Assembly (NCBI GenBank): GCA_025964625.1 | Contig: JAOPYL010000361.1 | Location: 1-63,973, forward strand | From: Actinoallomurus sp. | GTDB lineage: Bacteria > Actinomycetota > Actinomycetes > Streptosporangiales > Streptosporangiaceae | Direction: 5' to 3' | Length of the DNA: 63,973 bases | In this document: piece by piece, positions 8,680 to 18,461 of the stretch | Numbering within the stretch: position 1 is the stretch's first letter | Layout: each line of letters opens with the position of its first letter | The notes under the pieces: generated by a model | The model's database searches: none | What the model was told of the DNA's origin: nothing | What the model saw: the letters and a program-made list of their open reading frames with translations, nothing else | Position numbers and translations under genes: made by a program

Positions 8680-10005
8680 TCACGAGGCGGCCGTCAGAGC
8701 GGCCAGATGATCCGTCAGCAGGTCACGGAAGATCGCGGAGTCGCGTAGGTCCGGGCCGAAGATGTCGGTGATCGAGAGCAGCGCGTCCACGACGTCTCCG
8801 GGTGTGCCCGCCCGCGAGACGGCCATCCGCAGCAGGTCGGCCAGCGGATCGTCGAGCTCCCGCGCCGTCTGGACGTGGCGCATCCACGCCGCGACGGCGA
8901 GCGCCGCCCAGCGGGGCTCGGCGCCCTCCGCCAGCCGGTCGCGTACGACGCCGAGCAGCCGCTGCGGAAGCTTCTGCGAACCGTCCATCGCGATCTGCGC
9001 GGTGCGATGCCGCAGGGCCGGGTTGGCGAACCGCTCCAGCAACGACGCCTTGTACGCGGCGAGATCGAAGCCGGGCGGCACGCCGAGAGTCGGGCTCGCG
9101 TCCTCGTCCATGTAGCGGCGCACGACGTCGCCGAACACCTCGACCGCCTCGGAGACGTACTCCACCCCTGATCCGAGGTAGGCCAGCATCGAGTGTGAGC
9201 CGTTGAGCAGCCGCAGTTTCATCGTCTCGTACGGTGCGACGTCGCCGGTGAAGATCGCGCCGGCCGCGTCCCACGCGGGCCGTTCCGCCGCGAAGTCGTC
9301 CTCGATCACCCACTGGGTGAAGGGCTCGGTCACCACGACGCCGGCATCGCGCACGCCCAGCAGGCGTTCCGCCTCGTCCAGGTCCTCCGCGGTGGTCGCC
9401 GGCACGATCCGGTCGACCATCGTGGCCGGGAAGGCCGTCGTGCAGGCGACGCGGACGCCGGCCCGTTCGCAGTACTCCTCGACGAGGCCGCGCAGGGTCG
9501 CGCCGTTGGACATCAGGTTGTCGCAGCAGAGCACGGTCACCGGCGCCTCCCTGAGGGCGAGGCCGCGGACCAGCCGGCCGATGACCGTGTGCGGCGGCCG
9601 GCCGGTGATGTCGAGGCAGGTCTCGGGATCGTCCAGGCGCAGCCGTCCGGTCGCCGGGTCGTGCCGGTACCCCTTCTCGGTCACGGTCAGCGACACGACC
9701 CGCACCGCGGGGTCGGCGATCCGATCGGCGGTGGCATCGCCGGTGAGCACCTCACGGACCGCGCCGATGACGCGCGCCGACGCGCCGGCGGGTCCCCGTT
9801 CGAGCACACTGTAGAGGCCGTCCTGCGGGACGAGCCGGCCGGCCACGGCCGCGCTGCGCTGGGTGATCCCGCAAATGCCCCAGCCGTCACCGGCGTCCTC
9901 GGTGTAGACGGCCTGATGCGCCCGGTGGAACGCGCCGATCCCCAGGTGCACGATGCCCACCGAGGAGGGCACCTCCCTCGGCCGGCTCGTCAGTGACAGC
10001 CGCAT
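8680..10005 (-). CDS. Mannitol dehydrogenase family oxidoreductase, probable fructuronate/tagaturonate reductase (UxuB-like)
   Basis: A 441-residue long-chain polyol dehydrogenase. The family interconverts D-mannonate and D-fructuronate (UxuB) or related ketose/alditol pairs with NAD(P). The N-terminal nucleotide-binding motif is IVHLGIGAFHRAHQA (about 18-32), and the catalytic-lysine motif MKLRLLNGSHSMLAYLG is clear. The start was set at ATG 10005, preceded by GGAAGGACC; an upstream in-frame extension lies inside the next gene. It is the last gene of the LacI-controlled operon, 16 bp after the altronate dehydratase gene. That context favours a uronate reductase over mannitol dehydrogenase. 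Confidence 0.85.
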   Translation of the reverse strand: MRLSLTSRPREVPSSVGIVHLGIGAFHRAHQAVYTEDAGDGWGICGITQRSAAVAGRLVPQDGLYSVLERGPAGASARVIGAVREVLTGDATADRIADPAVRVVSLTVTEKGYRHDPATGRLRLDDPETCLDITGRPPHTVIGRLVRGLALREAPVTVLCCDNLMSNGATLRGLVEEYCERAGVRVACTTAFPATMVDRIVPATTAEDLDEAERLLGVRDAGVVVTEPFTQWVIEDDFAAERPAWDAAGAIFTGDVAPYETMKLRLLNGSHSMLAYLGSGVEYVSEAVEVFGDVVRRYMDEDASPTLGVPPGFDLAAYKASLLERFANPALRHRTAQIAMDGSQKLPQRLLGVVRDRLAEGAEPRWAALAVAAWMRHVQTARELDDPLADLLRMAVSRAGTPGDVVDALLSITDIFGPDLRDSAIFRDLLTDHLAALTAAS

Positions 10006-10021
10006 GGTGGTCCTTCCTCGC

Positions 10022-11455
10022 TCACATGACCGCCCCGAGCTGCCACGGCGCGAACTCCTCGTCGCCGAACCCGAGCTCCTCACTGGCCGTCTTCCGGCCC
10101 GAGGCCACCTCCAGCACCAGCCGGAAGATCTTCTCGCCCAGCTCGGCGACCGAGATCTCGCCGTCGAGGATGGCGCCGCAGTCGACGTCCATGTCCTCCG
10201 TCATCGCCCGGTACGTCTCCCGGTTACTGGCCAGCTTCACGCTCGGCGCCGGGCGGCAGCCGTACACCGACCCGCGGCCGGTCGTGAAGCAGATGAGGTT
10301 CGCGCCGCCGGCGACCTCACCGGTCGCCGACACGGGGTCGTACCCCGGGGTGTCCATGAACACGAACCCGCGCTCGGTCACCGGCTCGGCGTACTCGTAG
10401 ACGGCGGTCAGCGGCGACGTGCCGGCCTTGGCGACCGCGCCCAGGGACTTCTCCAGGATCGTGGTCAGGCCGCCCGCCTTGTTGCCCGGCGAGGGGTTGT
10501 TGTCCATCGACTCGGCATAGGACTCCCACCAGTGGATCCGCTCGATCAGCCGTTCGCCGACCGCCCGCGAGACCGCGCGCCGTGTCAGCAGGTGCTCGGC
10601 GCCGTACACCTCCGGCGTCTCTGCCAGGATCGCCGTGCCGCCGTGCCGGACGAGCAGGTCGGCGGCGGCGCCGAGGGCCGGGTTGGCGGTGATCCCGGAG
10701 TAGCCGTCGGATCCGCCGCACTGCAGCCCGAGGACCAGCTCGGAGGCCGGCACCGGCACGCGCGTGACCTCGTTCGCCGCGGGCAGCAGGTCACGGATCA
10801 CCTCGACACCGCGCCGCACCGTCGCGGACGTGCCGCCGAGCTCCTGGATGGTCATGGTGGGCGTGCCCTCGGGCAGGTCGAACCCGGTCAGCTGATTGAC
10901 CTCGCAGCCGAGCCCGACGACGAGGAGGGCGGCGAAGTTCGGATGCCGCGCGTAGCCGTTCAGGGTGCGGCGCAGCAGCCGGATCCCGTCGCCGTCGGCC
11001 GCCATCCCGCAACCGGTCCCGTGGGTCAGGGCCACGACGCCGTCGACGTTCGGGAAGCCCTCGGTCGAACACCGGCTCGCGATCATCCGAGCGACCGTTG
11101 CCGAGCAGTTCACCGACGTGAGAATGCCGATGTAGTTGCGCGTGGCGACGCGTCCGTCCGGCCGGACGATGCCCTGGAAGTGGGCGGGCTCGGCGACCGG
11201 CTCGACCTCGCGAACGTCGGTGCCGAAGTCGTACTCCCGGGCGTGCGGGCCCATGCCGAGGTTGTGCGTGTGGACGTGCTCACCCTCCGCGATCGGCGCG
11301 GTGGCGACCCCGATGACCTGGCCGTACTTGCGTACCGGCGCGCCGGCCTGGAGATCGCGGACGGCGACCTTGTGCCCGCGCGGCACGACCTCCAGATCGC
11401 GCAGCGCGACCGCAACATCGTCGCCGGGATGCAGTAGCAGAGTCTCACCAGTCAT
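10022..11455 (-). CDS. uxaA: Altronate dehydratase family protein (UxaA)
   Basis: A 477-residue protein joining an N-terminal SAF-like domain (about 1-90) to the UxaA/GarD catalytic domain. Typical blocks are [19 protein letters not shown], the THGTGCGM cysteine motif, [19 protein letters not shown], and a C-terminal block with [11 protein letters not shown]. The family dehydrates D-altronate to 2-keto-3-deoxygluconate with iron or manganese, the fourth step of galacturonate breakdown. The full length indicates the fused form rather than the split form. Its start overlaps the 3' end of manD by 11 bp, so it is co-transcribed. D-galactarate dehydratase activity cannot be excluded. Confidence 0.9.
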   Translation of the reverse strand: MTGETLLLHPGDDVAVALRDLEVVPRGHKVAVRDLQAGAPVRKYGQVIGVATAPIAEGEHVHTHNLGMGPHAREYDFGTDVREVEPVAEPAHFQGIVRPDGRVATRNYIGILTSVNCSATVARMIASRCSTEGFPNVDGVVALTHGTGCGMAADGDGIRLLRRTLNGYARHPNFAALLVVGLGCEVNQLTGFDLPEGTPTMTIQELGGTSATVRRGVEVIRDLLPAANEVTRVPVPASELVLGLQCGGSDGYSGITANPALGAAADLLVRHGGTAILAETPEVYGAEHLLTRRAVSRAVGERLIERIHWWESYAESMDNNPSPGNKAGGLTTILEKSLGAVAKAGTSPLTAVYEYAEPVTERGFVFMDTPGYDPVSATGEVAGGANLICFTTGRGSVYGCRPAPSVKLASNRETYRAMTEDMDVDCGAILDGEISVAELGEKIFRLVLEVASGRKTASEELGFGDEEFAPWQLGAVM

Positions 11456-12653
11456 GCATGCTCCCGTCCTCGAGGCGGTTCACGGGCAGATACGCCTGCC
11501 GGTAGGGGTACTCCGCGGCCGCCTCCTCGTCGATGTCCACACCCAGGCCGGGCTCCTCCGACGGGTACATCAGGCCGTCCTCGAACCGGTACGAGTGCGG
11601 GAAGACGGCGTTCGTCGCGTCCGTGTGCGGCATGTACTCCTGGATGCCGAAGTTCGGCACCGCGACATCCACGTGCAGGCCCGCCGCGAGGCACACCGGC
11701 GACAGGTCGGTCGCGCCGTGCGACCCGGTCCGCACGTGGTACAGCGCGGCCAGGTCGAACACGCGCCGCAGGTGGGTGATCCCGCCGCCGTGCACCACGT
11801 CCATCCGGATGTAGTCGATGAGCTGCTCGGTGATGAGCTGCCGGCAGTCCCAGATCGAGTTGTAGACCTCCCCCACCGCGATCGGCGTCGTGGTGTGCCG
11901 GCGGATCAGGCGGAAGCCCTCCTGTAGTTCTTCTGAGATCGGGTCCTCCAGCCAGAACAGGCCGTACGGTTCCAGCGCCTTGCCGAGCCGCGCCGCCTCG
12001 ATCGGCGTCAGCCGATGGTGCACGTCGTGCAGCAGGTGGACGTCGTACCCGAAGCCGTCGCGTACGGCCGCGAACAGCTCCGGCACGAAGTTGAGGTACT
12101 TCGCGGTCGACCAGGACTCCTCGTCCGGCCGCGCGCCGGCCGTCGCGGGCTCGTAGAAGCCGCCCCTGCCGACGCCGTAGATCTTCTCCAGGCCGGGCAC
12201 GCCGACCTGGACCCGCACCGCCCGGTAGCCGCGGCCGAGGAGGCCGGCGACCTCCTCCAGCACGTCGGAGACGGTCGCGCTGCCGGCGTGGCCGTACACC
12301 GTGACCGCGTCACGCGACCGGCCACCGAGCAGCTGGTAGACGGGCATGCCGGCGGCCTTGCCCTTGATGTCCCACAGTGCCGTGTCGACCGCCGCGATCG
12401 CGGTCATCGTCACCGGCCCGCGCCGCCAGTACGCCCCCTTGTAGAGGTACTGCCAGGTGTCCTCGATGCGGCTCGCGTCGCGGCCGATCAGCAGCTGGCA
12501 CAGGTGATCCTCAAGGTAGGACGCGACCGCCAGCTCCCGGCCGTTGAGGGTGGCGTCGCCCACCCCGGTCAGCCCGTCGTCGGTGGTCAGCCTCAGGGTC
12601 ACGAAGTTGCGGTCCGGGCAGGTGACGATGACCTTGGCGTCGACGATCCTCAT
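11445..12653 (-). CDS. manD: D-mannonate dehydratase, enolase superfamily (ManD/RspA type)
   Basis: A 402-residue enolase-superfamily enzyme. It begins [20 protein letters not shown] and holds [16 protein letters not shown], both highly characteristic of ManD. Metal ligands of the barrel are visible in [15 protein letters not shown] and AVGEVYNS. ManD proteins dehydrate D-mannonate (some also D-gluconate) to 2-keto-3-deoxygluconate. High- and low-efficiency subgroups exist, and I cannot assign one from sequence alone. The ATG at 12653 overlaps the IolB-like stop by 4 bp, which shows tight coupling. Together with the UxaA and UxuB-like proteins, it lets the operon process both epimeric aldonates. 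Confidence 0.92.
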   Translation of the reverse strand: MRIVDAKVIVTCPDRNFVTLRLTTDDGLTGVGDATLNGRELAVASYLEDHLCQLLIGRDASRIEDTWQYLYKGAYWRRGPVTMTAIAAVDTALWDIKGKAAGMPVYQLLGGRSRDAVTVYGHAGSATVSDVLEEVAGLLGRGYRAVRVQVGVPGLEKIYGVGRGGFYEPATAGARPDEESWSTAKYLNFVPELFAAVRDGFGYDVHLLHDVHHRLTPIEAARLGKALEPYGLFWLEDPISEELQEGFRLIRRHTTTPIAVGEVYNSIWDCRQLITEQLIDYIRMDVVHGGGITHLRRVFDLAALYHVRTGSHGATDLSPVCLAAGLHVDVAVPNFGIQEYMPHTDATNAVFPHSYRFEDGLMYPSEEPGLGVDIDEEAAAEYPYRQAYLPVNRLEDGSMHDW

Positions 12654-13390
12654 CCGGTCTGGACCCAGGCGTGCTCGGGATCGAGGTACGGGATCATCTG
12701 ACGGCCCTCGCCGGCCATCACCCACAGGTAGTAGAGCGAGTAACCGGGCGCCGCGACCACCGGGTGATAGCCGGCCGGGATCGCCGCGACGTCGCCGTCG
12801 CGCACCGTGAAGCACTCCTCGCCCTGGCCGTCGTAGCGGAGCTGGATGCCGAAGCCGCCCGCCGGGTCCAGCTTGAACAGGTAGACCTCCTCGAGCTTGA
12901 CCTCGCGAGGCGGCTCGTGGGTGTCGTGCTTGTGCGGGGGGTAGCTCGACCAGTTGCCGGGCGGGTTGATCGTCTCGCCGAGCAGCAGCCGCCCGGCGTC
13001 GTCGTCCGGGCCGAGGATGGTCCGGACCGTACGCGCCCAGTTGCCCTCGCCGCGGTCGGCCACCTCATGGTCGCCCGGGCCGATGATCCGTGCCTTGCCG
13101 GGCTTCGCGTCGCCGAGCGGAGCGGTCGCGATCACGATCTGCGCGGGACCGCCGGTCGCCTGGAACCGGAGGGGCGTGCCCGGCGGGGCGTACACGGTGT
13201 GACCCGGCCCTTCGAAGACGCCGCCGCGGCCGCCCGCGGTGCCGAGCCCCTCGACACCGGCGACGCCCGAGAGCACGACGGCCGCCACCTCGGCGTCCCG
13301 GGTGAGCTCGAGTGTCTCGCCGTCGGCCAGGTCGGCCAGCTCGAGCCCGATCAGTTCGGTTTCCTTGCCCGGGGTCAGCAGGGATTTCAA
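12650..13390 (-). CDS. KduI/IolB family sugar-acid ketol-isomerase
   Basis: A 246-residue bicupin protein most like 5-deoxy-glucuronate isomerase IolB. The metal-site region [14 protein letters not shown] and the following acidic run [11 protein letters not shown] are characteristic, as is the later stretch [14 protein letters not shown]. No other inositol gene is present. The neighbours are a sugar importer, ManD, UxaA and a uronate reductase. The likely role is therefore isomerisation of a uronate or deoxy-uronate, the step usually done by UxaC or KduI. The TTG start has AAGGAGA about 8 nt upstream and overlaps the permease stop. The family is certain; the substrate is inferred. Confidence 0.82.
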   Translation of the reverse strand: MKSLLTPGKETELIGLELADLADGETLELTRDAEVAAVVLSGVAGVEGLGTAGGRGGVFEGPGHTVYAPPGTPLRFQATGGPAQIVIATAPLGDAKPGKARIIGPGDHEVADRGEGNWARTVRTILGPDDDAGRLLLGETINPPGNWSSYPPHKHDTHEPPREVKLEEVYLFKLDPAGGFGIQLRYDGQGEECFTVRDGDVAAIPAGYHPVVAAPGYSLYYLWVMAGEGRQMIPYLDPEHAWVQTG

Positions 13391-14232
13391 TCTGTCTCCT
13401 TTATCTGGGTGACCAGCTGGGTCGGGTTGACGAAGCGCAGTGCCGCGACGAGCAGCACCAGCATGGACAGTGTGTAGATGACGGCCATCGCGTCGATCTC
13501 CTGCTGGGCGCGGATGCCCGCCGCCGAGACCGAGTAGTACAGCGCGACGACCAGCGTCTGGCTGTCCGGGCCGGCGGTGAGGAACGTCAGCTCGAACATG
13601 CCGACGGTCCGCACCAGCACGAGGATCGCGGCCGCGAGCATGCCGGGGACCAGCAGCGGCCCGAGGATCCGGGTGAAGATCACCCGGGTGCTCGCGCCGC
13701 ACATCCGCGCGGCCGACTCGATCTTCGGGTCGATCTGCTCGATGAACGGTGTCATGACGAGGATGACGAACGGCACCGCCGGCACGAGGTTGGCCAGGAT
13801 GACGCCGGTCAGCTTGCCGGCCAGGTGGAACTTGTAGAGCACGGTCGCCAGCGGCACCCCGTACGTGATCGGCGGGATGAGGATCGGCAGCAGGAACGCC
13901 ACCATCAGCACCCGCTTGCCGGGAAAGGCACGGCGGGCCAGCGCGTACGCGGCCGGCACGCCGACGAGCAGCGAGACCACGACCACGGCCAGCGCGACTT
14001 CCAGGGTCACCCACAGCACGCTGCCGAGGTCGAACTCCCGCCAGGTCGTGCCGTACCAGCGCGACGTCCAGCCGCTCGGCAGCCAGCCGTCGAACCACTT
14101 CGTGCCGAAGGAGTCGACGACCACCGCGCCCACCACGCCGAGGAGGATCAGCAGGAAGAACGCGACCGCGCCCCAGACCAGCCATGCCCCAGGCCGCAGG
14201 GTGAGCCTCTTCGGGGCCGGTATGGTGCTCAC
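13387..14232 (-). CDS. ABC sugar transporter permease (inner, second copy)
   Basis: A 281-residue integral membrane protein of the binding-protein-dependent permease family with about six helices. The first helix is AWLVWGAVAFFLLILLGVVG. The cytoplasmic EAA loop that contacts the ATPase reads ESAARMCGASTRVIFTRI (about 180-200). The GTG at 14232 overlaps the stop of the upstream permease (GTGA). The frame is open further upstream only within that gene. It pairs with the 306-residue permease to form the channel of the importer encoded in this operon. Confidence 0.9.
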   Translation of the reverse strand: MSTIPAPKRLTLRPGAWLVWGAVAFFLLILLGVVGAVVVDSFGTKWFDGWLPSGWTSRWYGTTWREFDLGSVLWVTLEVALAVVVVSLLVGVPAAYALARRAFPGKRVLMVAFLLPILIPPITYGVPLATVLYKFHLAGKLTGVILANLVPAVPFVILVMTPFIEQIDPKIESAARMCGASTRVIFTRILGPLLVPGMLAAAILVLVRTVGMFELTFLTAGPDSQTLVVALYYSVSAAGIRAQQEIDAMAVIYTLSMLVLLVAALRFVNPTQLVTQIKETD

Positions 14233-15149
14233 CCTTTGCCTCCCGTCGCGCCGCGGTAGAGGCGGGACCGCCAGCCGAGCACGGCCCCGATGACGATCAG
14301 CTCGACGGCTCCCATGATCATCGCGATCGCGGAGGCCATCGGGTAGTCGTACTGCTCGAAGGCCGCGTGGAACGCCGCGATGGAGATCACCCGGGTCTGC
14401 CCGGACGGGTCGCCGACCATGATCGCCGAGGGGAAGACCGAGAACGCCAGCACGAAGGACAGGCAGAACGTGATGCCGAGGCCCGGTGCCAGCAGCGGCA
14501 GGGTGATGTGCCGGAACCGCTGCCACCAGCCGGCGCCGAGCGTCGCCGCGGCCCGCTCCAGCGTCGGGTCGATGCCGGTGAGGTACGACAGCGTGAGCAG
14601 GAACGCGAAGGGGAAGCCGGTGATGATCAGCGAGAAGAGGACGCCCCAGTAGTTGTGCGTGAGCCGCACCGGGTGGTCGACGACACCCAGGTCCATCAGC
14701 ACCCGGTTGAGCCAGCCGGCAGGGCCCATGAACGCGAGCAGCCCCTCGGCGGTGAGCACCGTGCCCAGAGTGATGGGCACGACCAGGATCGTGGTGATCG
14801 TCCGCTTGCCCCGGAACCTGCCGCGCATCCGGTACGCGATCGGCACCGAGGCGAGGACGTTGAACAGCGCGGCGGGCAGGCCGATCTTCAGCGTGGTCCA
14901 GATCGTGTTCCGAAGGTAGGGGTCGGCGAAGAAGTCCCGGTAGTCCGCGAACGGGCCGGAGCCGTACCTCCGCACCGCCTCCGAGCCGGGCTGCGGCTGG
15001 AAGGACAGCTGCAACCCGTACACGAACGGATAGATGAACAGCGCGACGACGAAGATGATCGCGGGGATCAGGAGCAGGAGGGTGCGGTCGAGGCCACGCT
15101 CCGCGAGCCGGTGCCGCAGCGCGATCCGGGGGTGGGCGACCGAGGCCAC
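14229..15149 (-). CDS. ABC sugar transporter permease (first copy)
   Basis: A 306-residue permease with about six membrane helices. The first is LLLLIPAIIFVVALFIYPFV, and a large loop follows it (residues about 50-95). The EAA motif is LERAAATLGAGWWQRFRHI. The start is GTG, directly abutting the TAG stop of the ATPase gene with no intervening base. It forms a heterodimer with the neighbouring permease. The resemblance is to spermidine/putrescine- and iron-type permeases (PotB/CysT) rather than to MalF, so substrate class should not be read from this subunit alone. Confidence 0.9.
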   Translation of the reverse strand: MASVAHPRIALRHRLAERGLDRTLLLLIPAIIFVVALFIYPFVYGLQLSFQPQPGSEAVRRYGSGPFADYRDFFADPYLRNTIWTTLKIGLPAALFNVLASVPIAYRMRGRFRGKRTITTILVVPITLGTVLTAEGLLAFMGPAGWLNRVLMDLGVVDHPVRLTHNYWGVLFSLIITGFPFAFLLTLSYLTGIDPTLERAAATLGAGWWQRFRHITLPLLAPGLGITFCLSFVLAFSVFPSAIMVGDPSGQTRVISIAAFHAAFEQYDYPMASAIAMIMGAVELIVIGAVLGWRSRLYRGATGGKG

Positions 15150-16226
15150 CTAGGCCACCTCCTCGGGTGCCGCCGGGCTCTCCGCGGCGAACACCAGCAC
15201 CCGCTCCGGCGGCACCGACACCGTCACCCGGTCGCCCGGGGCGAGGCGGGCGTCGGCGCGCACATGGAGTGCGGCACCGGATGACGTACGCGCCTGGATC
15301 GCCTGCTCGCGGCCCTGGTACTCCACGACCTCGACGGTGACCTCCATGGGGTTGGGGCCATCGCCCACGGTGAAGTCCTCGGGTCTGATCGCGGCCACCG
15401 CGACCTCCCCGAGGTCCTCCCGGCGGGTGCCGGTGAGCTCGCCGAGGACCACGGTCTTCTCGGCGACCGACGTGACGGGCAACTCCAGCTCGTTGCGGTA
15501 GCCCATGAATCCGGCCACGAACCGGTTGGCGGGATCGGAGTAGACGTCCTCGGGCGCGCCGATCTGCTGGACCTTGCCCTCCCTGAGCAGGACGAGCCGG
15601 TCGGCCAGCGAGAGCGCCTCCTCCTGGTCGTGGGTGACGTAGATGGTGGTGAGCCCGAGCGTCTGGTGGATGCGTTTGATCTCGGTGCGCATCTCGAGCC
15701 GCAGCTTGGCGTCCAGGTTCGACAGTGGCTCGTCCATCAGCACCAGGGCCGGTTCCATCACGATGGCGCGGGCGATCGCGACCCGCTGCTGCTGACCGCC
15801 GGAGAGCTGTCCCGGGAACTTGCCGGCGTGCTCGCCGAGCTGCACGAGGTTCAGCGCCTCGTCCACCCGGTGTCGCGCCTCGGCCTTCGCCGTATGCGCC
15901 ATCCGCAGGCCGAAGCCGATGTTCGCGCGGACCGTCATGTGCGGGAAGAGCGCGTAGTTCTGGAAGACCATGCCGAAGCCGCGCTGCTCAGGCGGTATGC
16001 CGTCGATCCGGCGGTCGTCGAGCCAGATCGCGCCGTCGGTCAGCGGCAGCAGGCCCGCCAGGCAGTTGAGAGCGGTCGACTTCCCGCACCCGGAGGGGCC
16101 GAGCAGTGCCACGAACTCACCGCCCTCGATGGTGAGGTCCAGCCCGTCAAGGGCGAGCGCACCCCCGAAGCCGCGGCTCACGTGCTCGAGCCGCAGCTCC
16201 GAGATCTTGGTGGATGCACCACTCAC
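15150..16226 (-). CDS. ABC transporter ATP-binding protein (PotA/UgpC type)
   Basis: A 358-residue importer ATPase. The Walker A motif is GPSGCGKST, the Q-loop is FQNYALFPH, the signature is LSGGQQQRVAIARA, Walker B with the D-loop is LVLMDEPLSNLDA, and the switch histidine is in YVTHDQEEA. A C-terminal regulatory TOBE/OB domain follows (about 245-358). The GTG at 16226 overlaps the stop of the binding-protein gene. An in-frame stretch continues for about 390 codons upstream, but it is only a shadow of the binding-protein gene. This ATPase energises the importer of the uronate operon. Confidence 0.93.
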   Translation of the reverse strand: MSGASTKISELRLEHVSRGFGGALALDGLDLTIEGGEFVALLGPSGCGKSTALNCLAGLLPLTDGAIWLDDRRIDGIPPEQRGFGMVFQNYALFPHMTVRANIGFGLRMAHTAKAEARHRVDEALNLVQLGEHAGKFPGQLSGGQQQRVAIARAIVMEPALVLMDEPLSNLDAKLRLEMRTEIKRIHQTLGLTTIYVTHDQEEALSLADRLVLLREGKVQQIGAPEDVYSDPANRFVAGFMGYRNELELPVTSVAEKTVVLGELTGTRREDLGEVAVAAIRPEDFTVGDGPNPMEVTVEVVEYQGREQAIQARTSSGAALHVRADARLAPGDRVTVSVPPERVLVFAAESPAAPEEVA

Positions 16227-17419
16227 TTGTGCACCTTTCCCCCGCCGACGGTGCGGTCCCACTGGTCGAAGGCCGTGACCTGCTGCTCGGCCGGCAGCGA
16301 CGTCTCCTTCGGGAACCGGGAGATCCAGTTGTCGTACTCCGGCCGCCCGAACTGCTTGATCACCTGCTGCGACTTCTGCGGGGCCATGGAGACGGTCACA
16401 CCGTCGACCGCCGGGCCGGGATAGAAGTAGCCGGTGTCGTACGCCTTCGCCTGCTGCTGCGGGGTGAGCATCCACTTGATCAGCTGCAGGTCGGCGGAGA
16501 CGACGTCGGCGGACACGCCGCGCGGGACGACCGCGTACTGCGCGTCGGTCACCCAGTGCATGCCCTTGAGGAAGCCGACCTTGTCGCCGGCCGGCACCTG
16601 GCCGAGCGCCCGCGGGTTGATGTCCCAGCCGGTGGTCGTGGCGACGATGTCGGCCGACCCGTTGGCCAGGTTCGCCATCGTCTCGGAGGTCTTGGACGGG
16701 TAGTAGTCGACGTACTTCCCGAGCTCCTGCAGGTAGGACCAGGTCTTGGTCCAGCCGGTCCTGGGGTCCTTGGGGTTCGAGTCGCCGAGAAGGTAGGGCA
16801 GGCCCATCAGCAGCGTCCGGCCCGGGCCGGAGTTGGCGGGGCGGGCGTACTGGAACTTCTTCGGGTGCGCCTTGGCCCAGGCGAGCAGCTCGTCCGTGGT
16901 CGTCGGCGGCTTGGTCACCTTCTGCGGGTTGTACTCGATGAGCGGCCCCGACGGGTAGTACACGACCTCGACGCCGTGCCCCTGCGCCAGCTCCTGCATC
17001 TTGGCCGCGGGCGCCTGGTAGTTCGGGTTCCCGATGCGGCTCGAGTAGTCGTCGGTCTTGACCCACAGGTTCTGGTCGATGCCGGCCGCGAGACCGTCGG
17101 TGCCGGTGAGCACGAGCCCGATCTGCACCTGCCCGGCGTTCTGCTGCGCCTTGATCTTGCCGGGCAGCTCGGGCGCGGTGGCCTTCGTGTACGTGACCTT
17201 CTTGATGACGTTCGGGTGGGACTTGACGAAGTCGTCGATCATCCCCTGGGTGAGCTGCAGGTTGCCCGCGACGTCGATGACGTTGAGGGTCACGGCCTTC
17301 TTCGGACTGGCGGGCACCTTGTCCGGCGTGACATCCTTGGCCCCGCCCCCCGAGTTCGGCGAGCCGCACGCGCCCAGGAGGACGAACGCCGCCGCGAGAG
17401 ACCACTTCTTAGCGCGCAT
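16223..17419 (-). CDS. Extracellular solute-binding lipoprotein of the ABC importer
   Basis: A 398-residue family-1-like binding protein. The lipoprotein signal ends in the lipobox LGAC (Cys18), followed by a Gly/Ser linker, so it should be tethered outside the membrane. It captures the ligand and delivers it to the two permeases encoded downstream. The ATG is preceded by AAAGGGA. It is the second gene of the operon, 14 bp after the LacI regulator gene. Given the catabolic genes, the ligand is probably a hexuronate, an oligo-uronide or a related sugar acid; that is inference from context. Confidence 0.9.
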   Translation of the reverse strand: MRAKKWSLAAAFVLLGACGSPNSGGGAKDVTPDKVPASPKKAVTLNVIDVAGNLQLTQGMIDDFVKSHPNVIKKVTYTKATAPELPGKIKAQQNAGQVQIGLVLTGTDGLAAGIDQNLWVKTDDYSSRIGNPNYQAPAAKMQELAQGHGVEVVYYPSGPLIEYNPQKVTKPPTTTDELLAWAKAHPKKFQYARPANSGPGRTLLMGLPYLLGDSNPKDPRTGWTKTWSYLQELGKYVDYYPSKTSETMANLANGSADIVATTTGWDINPRALGQVPAGDKVGFLKGMHWVTDAQYAVVPRGVSADVVSADLQLIKWMLTPQQQAKAYDTGYFYPGPAVDGVTVSMAPQKSQQVIKQFGRPEYDNWISRFPKETSLPAEQQVTAFDQWDRTVGGGKVHK

Positions 17420-17433
17420 TGGGGAATTCCCTT

Positions 17434-18426
17434 TCAGTCATGATCGGCGGGAACCGCTGTCGATGCCCGCACGATCAGCTGGCATTCGAGTTCCCGGCGA
17501 AGATCCCCCGCGTCGGCGCCGGATACGGTCAGGAGGTTCACGAGCAGGTCGACGGCCGCACGGCCCGCCCGTTCGTTCTGCATGGCGACAGTGGTGAGCG
17601 GCGGGGTGGCCATGCCCGCCATCGGGATGTCGTCGAACCCGACGACGCTCATCCGCCCGGGCACGGCCACACCCCGGTCGGCCAGCCGGGACATCACCCC
17701 GAGCGCCATGAGGTCGTTGTAGGCGATGATCGCCGTCACGTCTTCGGCGATCGCCAGGTCGGCCGCGTGCGGTCCGCCCTCGAAGCGTGGGGCGAAGGGC
17801 CCCAGCTCCACGATCTCCATGCCGTGCCGGGCGGCGCGGCGCAGCCCGCGCCGGCGCTCCCGGTTGGACCAGGAGGCCCGTGGCCCGTTCAGATAGGCGA
17901 CCCTGCGGTGCCCCAGGGCGGCGAGGTGGTCGATGGCCTGGCGCATCCCGCCCGCCGCGTCCATCAGCACCGCCGGCTGGTCGCGCGCCTGGCGGTTGAT
18001 GAACACGAGGGACGTCGTGCCGACGATCCGTTCGAGCTGGCTCGCCGACATGCGCGAGGAGCACAGGATGACGCCGTCGACCTGCTTGGCCATCGCCTGG
18101 ACGAGGGCGATCTCCTCGGCGGCGTTCTCGTCGCAGTCCGCGAGGAAGACGGCGTAGTCCGCCTCGCGGGCCCGGGACTGGACCCCCTTGAGCACGGTGG
18201 GGAAGAAGGGGTTGGACAGATCAGGGACGATCACGCCGAGGTTTCCGGTCTTGCCGGTGATCAGTCCCCGCGCGGCGCGGTTCGGACGGTAGCCCAGCCG
18301 CTCCGCGGTCTGGAGAACGTACTGCCTGGTTTCATCTCTCACCATCTCCGGAAGAGTGAACGCCCGGGACACGGTGGATACGGAGACCCCCGCCTCACGG
18401 GCGACGTCCTGGATGGTTACCGGCAC
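17434..18426 (-). CDS. LacI family transcriptional regulator of the hexuronate operon
   Basis: A 330-residue LacI/GalR repressor. The N-terminal HTH is VTIQDVAREAGVSVSTVSRA, the hinge region holds YRPNRAARGLITGKT, and a periplasmic-binding-protein-like effector domain follows. Of two adjacent GTG codons, the one at 18426 has AAGGAG at 6 nt and gives VPVTIQDV; the one at 18429 is too close. The gene is first in the operon, and a palindromic operator lies 35 bp upstream, so it probably represses itself and everything down to the UxuB-like gene. The inducer is not known and may be a uronate or 2-keto-3-deoxygluconate. Confidence 0.92.
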   Translation of the reverse strand: MPVTIQDVAREAGVSVSTVSRAFTLPEMVRDETRQYVLQTAERLGYRPNRAARGLITGKTGNLGVIVPDLSNPFFPTVLKGVQSRAREADYAVFLADCDENAAEEIALVQAMAKQVDGVILCSSRMSASQLERIVGTTSLVFINRQARDQPAVLMDAAGGMRQAIDHLAALGHRRVAYLNGPRASWSNRERRRGLRRAARHGMEIVELGPFAPRFEGGPHAADLAIAEDVTAIIAYNDLMALGVMSRLADRGVAVPGRMSVVGFDDIPMAGMATPPLTTVAMQNERAGRAAVDLLVNLLTVSGADAGDLRRELECQLIVRASTAVPADHD

Positions 18427-18461
18427 CACGCACTCCTTGACGAATCGAGTGAGTGAAACTC

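Noticed and set aside
12650-14185. A 511-residue frame suggesting a permease-isomerase fusion.
   Set aside because: Its first half is a shadow of the permease gene. A TTG with AAGGAGA at the correct distance starts the isomerase at 13390.
15150-17405. An apparent 751-residue protein joining an N-terminal unknown region to the ABC ATPase.
   Set aside because: The first part is the binding-protein gene read in the wrong frame. A GTG at 16226 overlapping the binding-protein stop is the real ATPase start.
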